Assembly (NCBI RefSeq): GCF_000154785.2
Contig: NC_015730.1
Location: forward strand, 4,177,501-4,241,500
Source of the DNA: Roseobacter litoralis Och 149
GTDB taxonomy: Bacteria > Pseudomonadota > Alphaproteobacteria > Rhodobacterales > Rhodobacteraceae
Direction of reading: 5' to 3'
Length of the DNA stretch: 64,000 nucleotides
Part shown: piece after piece, positions 45,494 through 55,535 of the stretch
How positions within the stretch are numbered: position 1 is the first letter of the stretch
How the letters are laid out: the number at the start of each line of letters is the position of its first letter
Program-made: the position numbers and the translations under genes
The notes under the pieces: generated by a model
Database searches by the model: none
What the model was told of the DNA's origin: nothing
Seen by the model: only the letters and a program-made list of their open reading frames with translations

Positions 45494-48130
45494 TCAGGGT
45501 TTGGCCGCCTCTTTCAATTGGTACAGCAGTTCAAGCGCTTGTTTGGGTGTTAGTTCATCCGGGTGAATCTCAGCCAGTTGCGCGTCAACGGCCGAAGCTT
45601 TCGCCGGAGGTGGTGCAGGGGCGGGGGCTACGGAAAACAGCGGCAGATCGTCGATCAGCGTCTTATGTGTCGCGCCACCCTCGCGCTCGCCTTTTTCAAG
45701 GATCTCAAGCACGGCGCGTGCGCGCGTGATGACCGCAGGCGGCAGACCTGCCAGCTGCGCCACCTGCACACCGTAAGATCGATCCGCTGCGCCCATTTTG
45801 ACCTCATGCAGGAAAATGACATCCCCCTCCCACTCTTTTACGGTCACGGTTGCATTTTCAACGCCGGTCAGCTTGCCCGCCAGCGCGGTCATTTCATGGT
45901 AATGCGTGGCGAACAGCGCGCGGCTTTTATTCACATCATGCAGGTGCTCAAGCGTGGCCCAGGCGATGGACAGCCCGTCATATGTCGCCGTCCCGCGCCC
46001 GATTTCATCGAGGATCACCAGCGCGCGGTCGTCCGCCTGATTTAGAATGGCAGCGGTCTCAACCATTTCGACCATAAATGTCGACCGCCCACGTGCCAGA
46101 TCATCCGAAGCGCCCACACGGCTGAACAGTTGGCTGACCAGACCGATATGCGCGGATGAAGCCGGAACAAAACTGCCCATTTGTGCCAGCAGCGCGATGA
46201 TCGCATTTTGCCGCAGATACGTCGACTTACCCGCCATGTTCGGACCGGTCAGCAGGTATATTTGCGCAGTGTCCCCTTCGGCGGAAAGGTCGCAGTCATT
46301 GGCGATAAAGGGATCACCGGATTGCTGGCGCAGCGCGTGTTCCACAACAGGGTGACGCCCGTTTTCAATGGCAAAGGCCCGGCTTTTATCGACCTTGGGG
46401 CGCACCCATCCGTCTGTCGTGGCAAGGGTCGCGAGAGCCGCAGTTAAATCAAGCTCTGCCAGTGCGGATGCGGTCTGCGCGATCCGGGCGGAACAGGCCA
46501 GAATATCCGATTTCAGCGTTTCATAGAGACGCTTTTCGATTTCCAGTGCCCGCCCGCCCGCGTTCAGGATCTTTGTTTCAAGCTCAGACAATTCAACCGT
46601 GGTGAATCGCACCTGATTGGCGGTTGTCTGCCGGTGGATGAAAGTTTCCGACATGGGCGGGGACAACATCTTTTCAGCATGTGTGGCTGTCGTTTCGATA
46701 AAGTAGCCCAAGACATTGTTGTGCTTGATTTTCAGCGATGTGATGCCGGTCAGCGCGGCAAATTCCTTCTGCATCCTGGCGATCACGCCGCGCCCTTCGT
46801 CCCGCAGGCTGCGTGCTTCATCCAGTTCTGCGTCGAACCCCGCAGCGATAAAGCCGCCATCGCGGGCCAGTAAGGGTGGCTCCGCGACCAGCGTGGTGTC
46901 GAGCCGATCAATCAGCCGCTCGTGGCCGGACAGATCATTGACCGAACCGGCCAAAAGCATGGGCAGATCATCCGATGACAGGGTGTCAAAGAGGACCGCG
47001 GCCTGCGTCAAGCCGTTGCGTATCGCTGCCATGTCGCGAGGTCCACCACGATCCAGTGACAGGCGTGACAGTGCGCGATCAAGGTCGGGCACCTTGCGCA
47101 GGTGATCGCGCAGGGTGCTGCACAGATCGTGCCGTTCTTGCGCAAAAGAAACAGCATCATGCCGGTTGGTGATGGTTTCAAGGTCGCGCGACGGGCTGGC
47201 AATGCGTGCCGACATCAGACGGCCACCGCCGGCGGTGATCGTCCGGTCAATCACGGCCAATAAGGACCCGGCCCGCCCCCCCGACAGCGCCTGCGTCAGT
47301 TCGAGGTTGCGACGGGTGGCGGCGTCAATCTGAACGGTTCGGTTTTCGGTTTCCCTTTGTGGGGGTCGCAGCAGCGGCAGTTTACCCTTTTGCGTGATGT
47401 CGAGGTATTGGATGACCCCGCCCATCGCCGCGACCTCAGCGCGCGTGAATGCGCCGTAGGAATCCAGCGTTTCCACTCCAAAGAGATCGCAGATCCGCTG
47501 CTCCCCCGAGGTGCTGTCAAAAGACGCGCGGGCAAGGCCCGTCAGTGCAATGCCAAAGTCGTCGGCAATCTCGCGCAGGTCATTCTCCGCGCTTTCCGAA
47601 CAGATCAGTTCCGACGGCGAGAGGCGCGCAAGCTCCGGGCCAAGTTTCAGCGCAGAGAGGGGCATGACATGAAAAGCACCGGTCGAAATATCAGCCCATG
47701 CGAGGGCCTGCGCGTCTCTAACTTGGGCAAAACTGGTCAGATAGTTGTTGCGCCGCGCCTCCAGCAGGGTTTCTTCGGTCAGGGTTCCCGGCGTCACCAG
47801 CCGCACAACATCGCGTTTCACCACAGATTTGGAACCGCGTTTTTTCGCCTCTGCCGGGCTTTCCATCTGCTCACAGACAGCAACCCGAAACCCCTTGCGG
47901 ATGAGTGTCAGCAGATAGCCTTCGGCGGCATGGACAGGCACGCCGCACATGGGGATGTCAGCACCGTCATGTTTGCCACGTTTGGTCAGCGCAATATCCA
48001 GCGCATCGGCAGCGGCGACGGCATCCTCAAAGAACATCTCGTAGAAATCACCCATGCGGTAAAACAGCAGCGCATCGGCGTAGTCTGCCTTCAGGTCGAG
48101 ATATTGCGCCATCATGGGCGTGACGGTCAT
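45494..48130 (-). CDS. mutS: DNA mismatch repair protein MutS
   Basis: MutS recognises mismatches and starts methyl- or nick-directed repair. I start at MTVTPMMAQYLDLK (878 residues); the frame is open 20 codons farther upstream without a family match. The mismatch-reading Phe-x-Glu is in YRMGDFYEMFF (Phe29, Glu31). Walker A is GPNMAGKST (629-637), followed by FMVEMVETAAIL, the Walker B LVILDEIGRGTATYDG and ALFATHYHEM. The beta-clamp tail is at the C-terminus. It is divergent from maeB. Confidence 0.97.
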   Translation of the reverse strand: MTVTPMMAQYLDLKADYADALLFYRMGDFYEMFFEDAVAAADALDIALTKRGKHDGADIPMCGVPVHAAEGYLLTLIRKGFRVAVCEQMESPAEAKKRGSKSVVKRDVVRLVTPGTLTEETLLEARRNNYLTSFAQVRDAQALAWADISTGAFHVMPLSALKLGPELARLSPSELICSESAENDLREIADDFGIALTGLARASFDSTSGEQRICDLFGVETLDSYGAFTRAEVAAMGGVIQYLDITQKGKLPLLRPPQRETENRTVQIDAATRRNLELTQALSGGRAGSLLAVIDRTITAGGGRLMSARIASPSRDLETITNRHDAVSFAQERHDLCSTLRDHLRKVPDLDRALSRLSLDRGGPRDMAAIRNGLTQAAVLFDTLSSDDLPMLLAGSVNDLSGHERLIDRLDTTLVAEPPLLARDGGFIAAGFDAELDEARSLRDEGRGVIARMQKEFAALTGITSLKIKHNNVLGYFIETTATHAEKMLSPPMSETFIHRQTTANQVRFTTVELSELETKILNAGGRALEIEKRLYETLKSDILACSARIAQTASALAELDLTAALATLATTDGWVRPKVDKSRAFAIENGRHPVVEHALRQQSGDPFIANDCDLSAEGDTAQIYLLTGPNMAGKSTYLRQNAIIALLAQMGSFVPASSAHIGLVSQLFSRVGASDDLARGRSTFMVEMVETAAILNQADDRALVILDEIGRGTATYDGLSIAWATLEHLHDVNKSRALFATHYHEMTALAGKLTGVENATVTVKEWEGDVIFLHEVKMGAADRSYGVQVAQLAGLPPAVITRARAVLEILEKGEREGGATHKTLIDDLPLFSVAPAPAPPPAKASAVDAQLAEIHPDELTPKQALELLYQLKEAAKP

Positions 48131-48265
48131 TGAATAATCCCCCGCGGTTCGCGTGACCTTACAAATCGTCGGCAGGGGGGAAAAGCACAAACGCAGCCTG
48201 CTTGAGGCGCTGAGCTGCCTAAGATAAGGATTGATGGCTCAGATCACCAATAAAGGCGAAATTCG

Positions 48266-50521
48266 ATGACAAAGACCCGCGTTACCGCAGAAGAGGCGCT
48301 CGCCTTCCATCTGGAGCCGACCCCCGGAAAATTCGAGGTAACGGCCACCGTACCGATGACGACGCAGCGGGATCTGAGCCTTGCCTATTCGCCCGGCGTT
48401 GCGGTGCCCTGTGAGGCAATCGCGGCCAACCCCGAGACGGCGTATGATTATACAAACAAGGGTAACCTTGTGGCGGTGATCTCGAACGGGACGGCGGTGT
48501 TGGGGCTGGGCAATCTGGGCGCGCTCGCGTCCAAGCCCGTGATGGAAGGCAAGGCGGTTTTGTTCAAACGTTTTGCCGATGTAAACAGCATCGACATAGA
48601 GCTTGATACCGAGGACACCGACGCCTTTATCAATGCTGTCAAACTGATGGGGCCGACCTTTGGCGGCATCAACCTTGAAGACATCAAGGCGCCTGAGTGT
48701 TTCATCATTGAACAGCGCCTGAAGGAAGAGATGGACATCCCCGTCTTTCACGACGACCAACACGGCACTGCTGTGATCTGTGCCGCAGGTTTGATCAATG
48801 CGCTGCATCTGTCGGGCAAGAAGATCGAAGACGTGCGCATTGTCCTGAACGGGGCCGGGGCGGCGGGGATTGCCTGCCTTGAATTGCTCAAGGCGATGGG
48901 TGCGCGGCATCAGAACTGCATCATGTGTGACACCAAGGGGGTGATCTATCAGGGCCGTGCCGAGGGCATGAACCAGTGGAAGTCAGGCCACGCGGTCGCC
49001 ACCGAGGCACGCACGCTTGAAGAAGCGATGAAGGGGGCGGATGTCTTCCTTGGTGTGTCCGTCAAAGGGGCAGTGACAGAGGACATGATTGCCAGCATGG
49101 CCGAAGATCCTGTGATCTTTGCCATGGCCAATCCTGATCCCGAAATTACCCCCGAAGAGGCGCATGCCGTGCGCGCGGATGCCATCGTTGCCACGGGCCG
49201 CAGTGACTATCCCAATCAGGTCAACAATGTTCTCGGGTTTCCGTATCTCTTTCGCGGCGCGCTCGATATTCATGCCCGCGCGATCAATGACGAGATGAAG
49301 ATTGCCTGCGCCCACGCCCTTGCAGCGCTGGCGCGCGAGGATGTGCCGGATGAGGTCGCACTGGCCTATGGCAAAAACCTGTCCTTCGGGCGGGATTACA
49401 TCATTCCGACGCCGTTTGACCCGCGTCTGATCCACCGTGTTCCGCCCGCCGTGGCCAAGGCGGGTATGGACACAGGGGCCGCGCGCCGCCCGATCATCGA
49501 CATGGAAGCCTATGAGCTATCGCTCAAGACCCGGATGGACCCGACGGCGAGCATCTTGCGCGGCATAAATGCGCGCGCGCGGGCAAATCAGGCCCGGATG
49601 ATCTTTGCCGAAGGGGATGATGCGCGCGTGTTGCGCGCGGCGGTGATGTATCAACGCTCTGGTTTGGGTAAAGCGCTGGTCGTTGGCCGCAAGGAAGATG
49701 TGAAAGAAAAGCTGGAGCAGGCCGGCATGCCCGACGCGGTGCGCGAGATTGAAATCGTTAATGCCGCCAACACGACGCACCTCGATACCTACAAGGATTT
49801 TCTCTATAGCAGGCTGAACCGGGGCGGCTTTGACGCGCAGGACATTCACCGGCTTGCGGCGCGGGATCGCCACGTGTTTTCCGCACTGATGCTCGCGCAT
49901 GGACATGGGGACGGGCTTGTCACCGGGGCGACGCGAAAATCGGCGCATATCATGGACCGGATCAACCACGTCTTTGACGCGGATGTCAAAAGCGGTGCTG
50001 CGGGGATCACGGCAATCCTGCACAAGGGGCGGATCGTTTTCATCGCGGACACGCTGGTGCAGGAATGGCCCGATGAGGTCGATCTGGCCAATATCGCCGA
50101 ACGCGCAGCGACCGTTGCCCGGAACATGGGGCTGGAGCCGCGCGTCGCCTTTGTCAGTTTCTCGACCTTTGGCTATCCGGTATCGGAACGGGCAACCAAA
50201 ATGGCGGATGCGGCCAAGGTTCTGGACGCGCGCGGTGTGACCTTTGAATACGAAGGCGAGATGACCGTCGATGTTGCGATGAACGCAACGGTGCAGGCGA
50301 GCTATCCGTTTTCCAGACTGACGGGCCCTGCGAATATCCTTGTCGTGCCCGCGCGCCATTCTGCCAGCATCTCGGTGAAATTGATGCAGGAAATGGCGGG
50401 GGCGACGGTGATTGGGCCGATCCTTGCGGGTGTGGATCGGTCTATTCAGATTTGTTCGACTGGAGCGACGGCAAATGACATCCTGAACATGGCCGTGTTG
50501 GCGGCCTGCAAGGTCGGCTGA
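48266..50521 (+). CDS. maeB: NADP-dependent malic enzyme with C-terminal phosphotransacetylase-like domain
   Basis: MaeB decarboxylates malate to pyruvate with NADP reduction. The 751-residue protein has the malic N-domain (DLSLAYSPGVAVPCEAIAAN, YTNKGNLVAVISNGTAVLGLGNLG) and the metal/substrate site PVFHDDQHGTAVI. An NAD-binding domain follows (VLNGAGAAGIACLELLKAMG), then from about residue 430 a PTA-type domain (NARARANQARMIFAEGDDARVLRA) that usually acts in regulation by acetyl-CoA rather than catalysis. Its stop overlaps the PfkB kinase ATG (TGATG). Confidence 0.97.
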   Translation: MTKTRVTAEEALAFHLEPTPGKFEVTATVPMTTQRDLSLAYSPGVAVPCEAIAANPETAYDYTNKGNLVAVISNGTAVLGLGNLGALASKPVMEGKAVLFKRFADVNSIDIELDTEDTDAFINAVKLMGPTFGGINLEDIKAPECFIIEQRLKEEMDIPVFHDDQHGTAVICAAGLINALHLSGKKIEDVRIVLNGAGAAGIACLELLKAMGARHQNCIMCDTKGVIYQGRAEGMNQWKSGHAVATEARTLEEAMKGADVFLGVSVKGAVTEDMIASMAEDPVIFAMANPDPEITPEEAHAVRADAIVATGRSDYPNQVNNVLGFPYLFRGALDIHARAINDEMKIACAHALAALAREDVPDEVALAYGKNLSFGRDYIIPTPFDPRLIHRVPPAVAKAGMDTGAARRPIIDMEAYELSLKTRMDPTASILRGINARARANQARMIFAEGDDARVLRAAVMYQRSGLGKALVVGRKEDVKEKLEQAGMPDAVREIEIVNAANTTHLDTYKDFLYSRLNRGGFDAQDIHRLAARDRHVFSALMLAHGHGDGLVTGATRKSAHIMDRINHVFDADVKSGAAGITAILHKGRIVFIADTLVQEWPDEVDLANIAERAATVARNMGLEPRVAFVSFSTFGYPVSERATKMADAAKVLDARGVTFEYEGEMTVDVAMNATVQASYPFSRLTGPANILVVPARHSASISVKLMQEMAGATVIGPILAGVDRSIQICSTGATANDILNMAVLAACKVG

Positions 50522-51393
50522 TGGCGATCTATAACCTCGGGTCGATTAACGCCGACAACGTGTATCGCGTACCGCATCTGGTCGGACCGGGTGAAACGCT
50601 GGCCGCGACCGGTTTTTCCCAAGGCCTGGGCGGGAAGGGCGCGAATATGTCCGTGGCGGCCGCCCGCGCGGCGGCGCGCGTGTTCCATATCGGCGCGGTT
50701 GGTCCCGACGGTGCATGGGCGTCGGAGCGGCTGTTGGAATATGGTGTTGATACGCGCCACATCGCACGGGTGGATGAACCCACGGGCCACGCAAACATTT
50801 GCGTCGATGAGGCGGGCGAGAATGACATCGTTGTGTTCGCCGGGGCAAACCGCGCGATTACGGATGCGATGATCGGTGCGGCTTTGGCCGAGGCCTCGCC
50901 CGGCGACAGCTTTGTCACCCAAAATGAAACCAGCGGTCAGGCTTACGGCGCAGAGACAGCGCGCAAACTGGGCGTGCGGGTGATCTACGCCGCGGCCCCG
51001 TTTGATGCGGCGGCTGTCAATACGGTGATGGAACATCTTGATCTGCTCGTGCTCAACGCAGTTGAAGCGGCGCAACTGAGCGCACAAACAGGCTCTGACA
51101 TAGGCGATTTGCCGGTTTCTGATGTCATCGTGACCATGGGATCGCGGGGCTGCAAGTGGCTGTCGCGCGGGGCCGAACCTTGCCTGTTTCCGGCGCTGGA
51201 TGTCACCGCCGTTGATACGACCGGCGCGGGCGATACCTTCACTGGTTATCTGATTGCGGGGCTGGATCGTGGTATGCCGATGGCGCAGGCGATTGATCTT
51301 GCCACGCGAGCGGCGGCATTGATGGTGACGCGGGTTGGAACGGCGGATGTCATTCCCGATCTGAAAGAAATTCAGGATATGCGGCTGGGTTAG
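50521..51393 (+). CDS. PfkB family carbohydrate kinase (ribokinase-like)
   Basis: A 290-residue sugar kinase. N-terminal signature GGKGANMSVAAARAAARVFHIGAVGPDG (PfkB signature 1, near residue 38), and C-terminal VDTTGAGDTFTGYLIAGLDRG with the anion hole GAGD and catalytic Asp (signature 2). VTMGSRGCKWLSRG is the nucleotide segment. Overall it looks most like ribokinase, but without a neighbouring transporter or isomerase the substrate is uncertain. It is translationally coupled to maeB and convergent with msrA with interlocked stop codons. Confidence 0.88.
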   Translation: MAIYNLGSINADNVYRVPHLVGPGETLAATGFSQGLGGKGANMSVAAARAAARVFHIGAVGPDGAWASERLLEYGVDTRHIARVDEPTGHANICVDEAGENDIVVFAGANRAITDAMIGAALAEASPGDSFVTQNETSGQAYGAETARKLGVRVIYAAAPFDAAAVNTVMEHLDLLVLNAVEAAQLSAQTGSDIGDLPVSDVIVTMGSRGCKWLSRGAEPCLFPALDVTAVDTTGAGDTFTGYLIAGLDRGMPMAQAIDLATRAAALMVTRVGTADVIPDLKEIQDMRLG

Positions 51394-52052
51394 CCGCCCA
51401 CGAAGGGGGCAGACGCACCCCAGAGTTCCTTGACGCGGTCGTCGCGCCCGCAGGCTTCGCGATAGGCTTTATAGGCAGACGCCTGTCGTTTGGGGCCAAA
51501 GCGGGTGATCACCAATCGCGTGCCTTTGTAGTAATCCTGATGATAGGCCTCGGCGGGATAGAAGGTCGAGGCGTCCAGCACAGGCGTCACGACGGGAACA
51601 CCTAACGCGGCGGCTGCATTCGCCTTGGCGGTTAACGCAGCGGCGGCTTGCGCGGGCGTTTCTGCGAAAATTGCGGTGCGGTAGCTCTCACCCCGGTCGC
51701 AAAACTGCCCGCCTTCATCCGTGGGGTCAACTGATCTAAAGAACATTGCGTAAAGTGTGTCGCGGCTGACCACGTCAGGGTCGAAGGTGATCTGCACAGC
51801 CTCGTAATGGCCGGTGCCGCCGCTGGTGACTTCCTTGTAGGTGGGATTTGAAACTGACCCCCCCATGAACCCCGATACGGTTTCTTTCACGCCGGTGACG
51901 CGTTCGAAATCGGATTCGACACACCAGAAACACCCGCCTGCGACGGTGATCGTCTCAAGCTCGGCTGCGTGGCTCTGCGTGCCTTGAACGCACAGCCCAA
52001 GGGCAATCATACCGGCCAAAGCATAGGTTTTAAGGGATGAAATGTTCAGCAT
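51390..52052 (-). CDS. msrA: Exported peptide-methionine (S)-S-oxide reductase MsrA
   Basis: MsrA reduces methionine-S-sulfoxide. I start at MLNISSLKTYALAG, preceded by AAGGAG (220 residues); the longer frame lacks a ribosome site. Residues 1-30 form a signal peptide (LKTYALAGMIALGLCVQG then SHAAE), so this copy should act in the periplasm. The catalytic site is GGCFWC (Cys41), with GYEAVQ-like GHYEAVQITFDP and the YHQDYY substrate loop. The resolving cysteine is probably in REACGRDD. A periplasmic MsrA without fused MsrB would need a membrane electron donor, not found here. Confidence 0.93.
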   Translation of the reverse strand: MLNISSLKTYALAGMIALGLCVQGTQSHAAELETITVAGGCFWCVESDFERVTGVKETVSGFMGGSVSNPTYKEVTSGGTGHYEAVQITFDPDVVSRDTLYAMFFRSVDPTDEGGQFCDRGESYRTAIFAETPAQAAAALTAKANAAAALGVPVVTPVLDASTFYPAEAYHQDYYKGTRLVITRFGPKRQASAYKAYREACGRDDRVKELWGASAPFVGG

Positions 52053-52203
52053 TTTGTGTCTCCTTGCAGCAAGGGTGACGAGATTGCGATCATCGCGCAA
52101 TGTATATTCATGCTCTTTCACGCGCAGGTGAAAACAGTTTACATCTTGATAGCCTGTACCGGCATTTTTACGGTGCTTTGCAACACTTCCAGAGGATCAC
52201 ATC

Positions 52204-52245
52204 ATGGGTTTTGAAATAAAACACGACGCAAGGTTGGTGTCGTAA
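52204..52245 (+). CDS. Possible 13-codon upstream ORF coupled to the sulfotransferase gene
   Basis: ATG 52204 with GAGG upstream encodes MGFEIKHDARLVS and its TAA overlaps the ATG of the next gene (TAATG). The larger gene has no close Shine-Dalgarno of its own, so the short ORF may deliver ribosomes to it. No similarity is recognised. It could also be chance. Confidence 0.35.
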   Translation: MGFEIKHDARLVS

Positions 52246-52943
52246 TGCGTATTGCCATGTGGTCGGGACCCAGAAACCTCTCAACAGCGATGATGTACAG
52301 CTTTGGCGCGCGGTCTGATTTCTCGATCATGGACGAGCCGTTTTACGCGCCCTTTCTGGCTGCGACGGGTACTGAACACCCGATGCGGGACGAAATTCTG
52401 CGCGCTCATGAAAACGATCCGGAGGCGGTTGCAGCCCTGTGTCTGGCCCCGCAGACCACGCCGCATGTCTATATGAAGCACATGCCACATCATATGTTGG
52501 ATGGTTTCCCGATGGATTGGGCGCGGGAATGCGTGAATGTGCATCTGATCCGTCATCCCGCACGGGTGATCGCGAGCTATGCCGCGAAATGGGACGAACT
52601 GACGCTGGAGATGATCGGCTATCCGCAGCAGTTGGCGCTGTTTCAGCAGGTGGGCGGCGTGGTGATCGACAGTTTTGACATTCGCGCAGACCCAGAACGC
52701 AGTCTGACAGCGCTGTGCGCGGCCATCAATCTGCCGTTTGATCCTGCGATGCTGAATTGGCCTGCGGGTGCGCGGCGCGATGATGGTGTCTGGGCCGCGC
52801 ATTGGTATGGTGCGGTGCACCGCAGCACGGGGTTTGCCGGTCCCGAAGGGGAGATGCCGGTGTTGGCGCCCCACCTTCAGGAACTTTGCGACGCTGCCTT
52901 ACCCTATTACCAGCAGCTTGCAGCGTTAAAAACCGCCTATTAG
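52245..52943 (+). CDS. Sulfotransferase family protein
   Basis: A 232-residue P-loop protein. MRIAMWSGPRNLSTAMMYSFGAR at the start matches the 5'-phosphosulfate loop pattern of small sulfotransferase-like proteins (SGPRNLSTA), and VHLIRHPARVIASYAAKW matches the 3'-phosphate-binding region. Such proteins transfer sulfate from PAPS, but many bacterial members of this branch are uncharacterised and some sit beside branched-chain aminotransferases. Acceptor unknown. It ends three bases from the convergent argG stop. Confidence 0.82.
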   Translation: MRIAMWSGPRNLSTAMMYSFGARSDFSIMDEPFYAPFLAATGTEHPMRDEILRAHENDPEAVAALCLAPQTTPHVYMKHMPHHMLDGFPMDWARECVNVHLIRHPARVIASYAAKWDELTLEMIGYPQQLALFQQVGGVVIDSFDIRADPERSLTALCAAINLPFDPAMLNWPAGARRDDGVWAAHWYGAVHRSTGFAGPEGEMPVLAPHLQELCDAALPYYQQLAALKTAY

Positions 52944-52945
52944 TG

Positions 52946-54166
52946 TCACTTTTTCAGGCGACGGTCCCGCGCTGCCAGCAGTTTGAGGCGCAGGGCGTTC
53001 AACTGGATAAAGCCTGCGGCATCGGTCTGGTCATAGGCCCCTGCGTCATCTTCAAAGGTCACATGCGCCTCTGAATAGAGCGAATGATCAGACCAACGTC
53101 CGACGGTCCGGGCAAGACCCTTGTACAACTTGAGACGCACGGTGCCGGTGACATGGGTTTGGCTGGCGTCAATTGCGGCTTGCAGCATCGTGCGCTCGGG
53201 GCTGAACCAAAAACCGTTGTAGATGAGTTCAGCATAGCGTGGCATCAACTCATCCTTGAGATGCATTGCCCCGCGATCCAGCGTGATCGATTCGATTCCA
53301 CGATGCGCTTCGAGCAAAAGCGTGCCGCCGGGTGTTTCATAGATACCGCGCGATTTCATCCCGACAAAACGCCCCTCAACAAGGTCAAGACGCCCGCAGC
53401 CGTGTTTGCCGCCGATCTCATTCAGCTTGGTCAGGATCGTGGCGGGGGACATCGCCTCACCATTAATGCTGACCGCGTCGCCTTTTTCGAAACCGATCTC
53501 GATATACTCGGGCGTGTCTGGCGCATCCTCGGGGTTGACGGTCCGCTGATAGACATAGTCGGGCGCATCCACGGCGGGGTCTTCGAGAACCTTGCCTTCG
53601 GAGGAGGTGTGCAGCAGGTTGGCATCGACGGAAAACGGTGCTTCGCCGCGTTTGTCCTTGGCAATCGGAATTTGATTCTTTTCAGCAAAATCAATCAGTT
53701 TGGTGCGGCTGGAGAGATCCCATTCACGCCAGGGGGCGATAACCTTGATGTCCGGGTTCAGCGCATAGGCGGCCAGTTCGAACCGCACCTGATCGTTGCC
53801 CTTGCCGGTTGCGCCATGGGCGATGGCATCCGCGCCGGTTTCTTCCGCGATTTCGACAAGACGCTTGGAAATCAAGGGGCGCGCGATGGACGTGCCCAGC
53901 AGGTACAGCCCCTCGTAAACCGCATTGGCGCGGAACATCGGAAAGACGAAATCGCGCACGAATTCTTCGCGCACGTCTTCGATGTAGATGTCGGATGCGC
54001 CCATCATCTCGGCTTTGGCGCGGGCGGGTTCAAGCTCTTCACCCTGTCCCAGATCGGCAGTGAAGGTCACGACTTCGCAGCCGTATTCCGTTTGCAGCCA
54101 TTTGAGAATGATTGAGGTATCAAGGCCACCTGAATAGGCGAGCACAACTTTTTTTGGCGCGGACAT
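52946..54166 (-). CDS. argG: Argininosuccinate synthase
   Basis: ArgG joins citrulline and aspartate with ATP in arginine synthesis. The start [18 protein letters not shown] follows AAGGAAG (406 residues); the upstream open frame is rejected. The ATP-pyrophosphatase loop is AYSGGLDTS (9-17); other signatures are [30 protein letters not shown] and [16 protein letters not shown]. It is divergent from ilvA across 128 bases. Confidence 0.98.
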   Translation of the reverse strand: MSAPKKVVLAYSGGLDTSIILKWLQTEYGCEVVTFTADLGQGEELEPARAKAEMMGASDIYIEDVREEFVRDFVFPMFRANAVYEGLYLLGTSIARPLISKRLVEIAEETGADAIAHGATGKGNDQVRFELAAYALNPDIKVIAPWREWDLSSRTKLIDFAEKNQIPIAKDKRGEAPFSVDANLLHTSSEGKVLEDPAVDAPDYVYQRTVNPEDAPDTPEYIEIGFEKGDAVSINGEAMSPATILTKLNEIGGKHGCGRLDLVEGRFVGMKSRGIYETPGGTLLLEAHRGIESITLDRGAMHLKDELMPRYAELIYNGFWFSPERTMLQAAIDASQTHVTGTVRLKLYKGLARTVGRWSDHSLYSEAHVTFEDDAGAYDQTDAAGFIQLNALRLKLLAARDRRLKK

Positions 54167-54294
54167 GGAAATCTTCCTTTTCGATTTGCCAAGCGGCCTA
54201 ACGGGTTTTGAAGTCGTCGGCAAGAATGAAGCCTGCGTTGACCTGAGCAGGGGTGCGGCGTATCGACAATGGATTACCTATCAAAAGGCTCAAG

Positions 54295-55527
54295 ATGACC
54301 ACTCCGTTCCGCCAAAGTGCCGATGCTGCAACCCTTGCCATGCGCGATGTCTTTCCTGCGACGCCGTTGATGCGCAATGATCTGCTGAGCGCAAAATACG
54401 ATGCTGACATCTGGCTCAAGCGCGAGGATTTAAGCCCCGTCAGATCGTACAAGCTGCGCGGCGCTTTCAACGCCATGCGCAAAGTGATCCCTGCGCATGA
54501 TGTTTTTGTCTGTGCCAGCGCGGGCAATCATGCGCAGGGCGTTGCCTTTATGTGCAAACACTTCGGTGTGCACGGCGTGGTTTTCATGCCGGTGACAACG
54601 CCTGATCAAAAGGTGATGAAAACGAAAGTTTTCGGCGGCGCCTTCGTCGAAGTTCGGCTGGTGGGTGACTATTTTGACCAGACACTGGCGCAGGCGCAGA
54701 CGTTTTGCGCACAGGAGAATGCGCATTTTCTGTCCCCTTTTGACGATGAAGACGTGATCGAAGGGCAGGCATCGGTCGCGACGGAAATCCTGGATCAACT
54801 GGGCCGTGCCCCCGATCGCATCGTTCTGCCGGTGGGCGGTGGCGGTTTGTCCGCCGGAACACGCAGCTATTTCCAGCAGGATACGCAATACACATTTGTA
54901 GAACCGTCAGGCGCCAAGAGCCTTGCCGCCGCGGTGAGCGAGGGCGCACCCGTGGATGTGTCGCCCATCAACAGCTTTGTCGATGGCGCCGCGGTTGCCA
55001 AGATCGGCGCGCGTACATTTGCAAGGCTGCATGATGTTGCGCCGGAAGATATTATCGATCTGTCTGAAGATCGCATTTGCGGCACCATCGTCGAAATGCT
55101 GAACATCGAAGGCATCGTGTTGGAACCGGCGGGTGCGCTCGCGGTCGAGGCGCTCGCGGAAATTTCCGATGCAATCAAAGGAAAAACAGTTGTTTGTATC
55201 GCTTCCGGGGGCAACTTCGATTTCGAACGGTTGCCCGAAGTGAAAGAGCGCGCGCAACGCTATGCCGGGTTGAAAAAGTACTTCATCCTGCGCTTGCCGC
55301 AACGACCCGGGGCATTGAAAGATTTTCTTCAAACGCTGGGGGCGCAGGACAATATCACCCGGTTTGAGTATATGAAAAAGTCAGCCCGCAATTTTGGTTC
55401 CGTGCTCATTGGGATCGAAACGGATGATCCGCACAACTTCATTGATATGTTCCAGCGGATTGATGACGCGGGATTCACCTATACGGATATCACAAATGAC
55501 GAGACCCTTGCTCAGTTTGTAATTTGA
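54295..55527 (+). CDS. ilvA: Threonine dehydratase (ammonia-lyase), biosynthetic
   Basis: IlvA deaminates threonine to 2-oxobutanoate, the first step to isoleucine. Starting MTTPFRQSADAATLAM after an AAAGG site (410 residues). The PLP lysine is Lys53 in SYKLRGAFNAM, and CASAGNHAQGVA and the glycine loop VGGGGLSAG are intact. The C-terminus (YFILRLPQRPGALKDFLQ onward) is a single ACT-like regulatory domain, as in the shorter IlvA type. It overlaps the SDR gene start region by none; the SDR ATG is eight bases past its stop. Confidence 0.96.
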   Translation: MTTPFRQSADAATLAMRDVFPATPLMRNDLLSAKYDADIWLKREDLSPVRSYKLRGAFNAMRKVIPAHDVFVCASAGNHAQGVAFMCKHFGVHGVVFMPVTTPDQKVMKTKVFGGAFVEVRLVGDYFDQTLAQAQTFCAQENAHFLSPFDDEDVIEGQASVATEILDQLGRAPDRIVLPVGGGGLSAGTRSYFQQDTQYTFVEPSGAKSLAAAVSEGAPVDVSPINSFVDGAAVAKIGARTFARLHDVAPEDIIDLSEDRICGTIVEMLNIEGIVLEPAGALAVEALAEISDAIKGKTVVCIASGGNFDFERLPEVKERAQRYAGLKKYFILRLPQRPGALKDFLQTLGAQDNITRFEYMKKSARNFGSVLIGIETDDPHNFIDMFQRIDDAGFTYTDITNDETLAQFVI

Positions 55528-55535
55528 GGGCTTTC

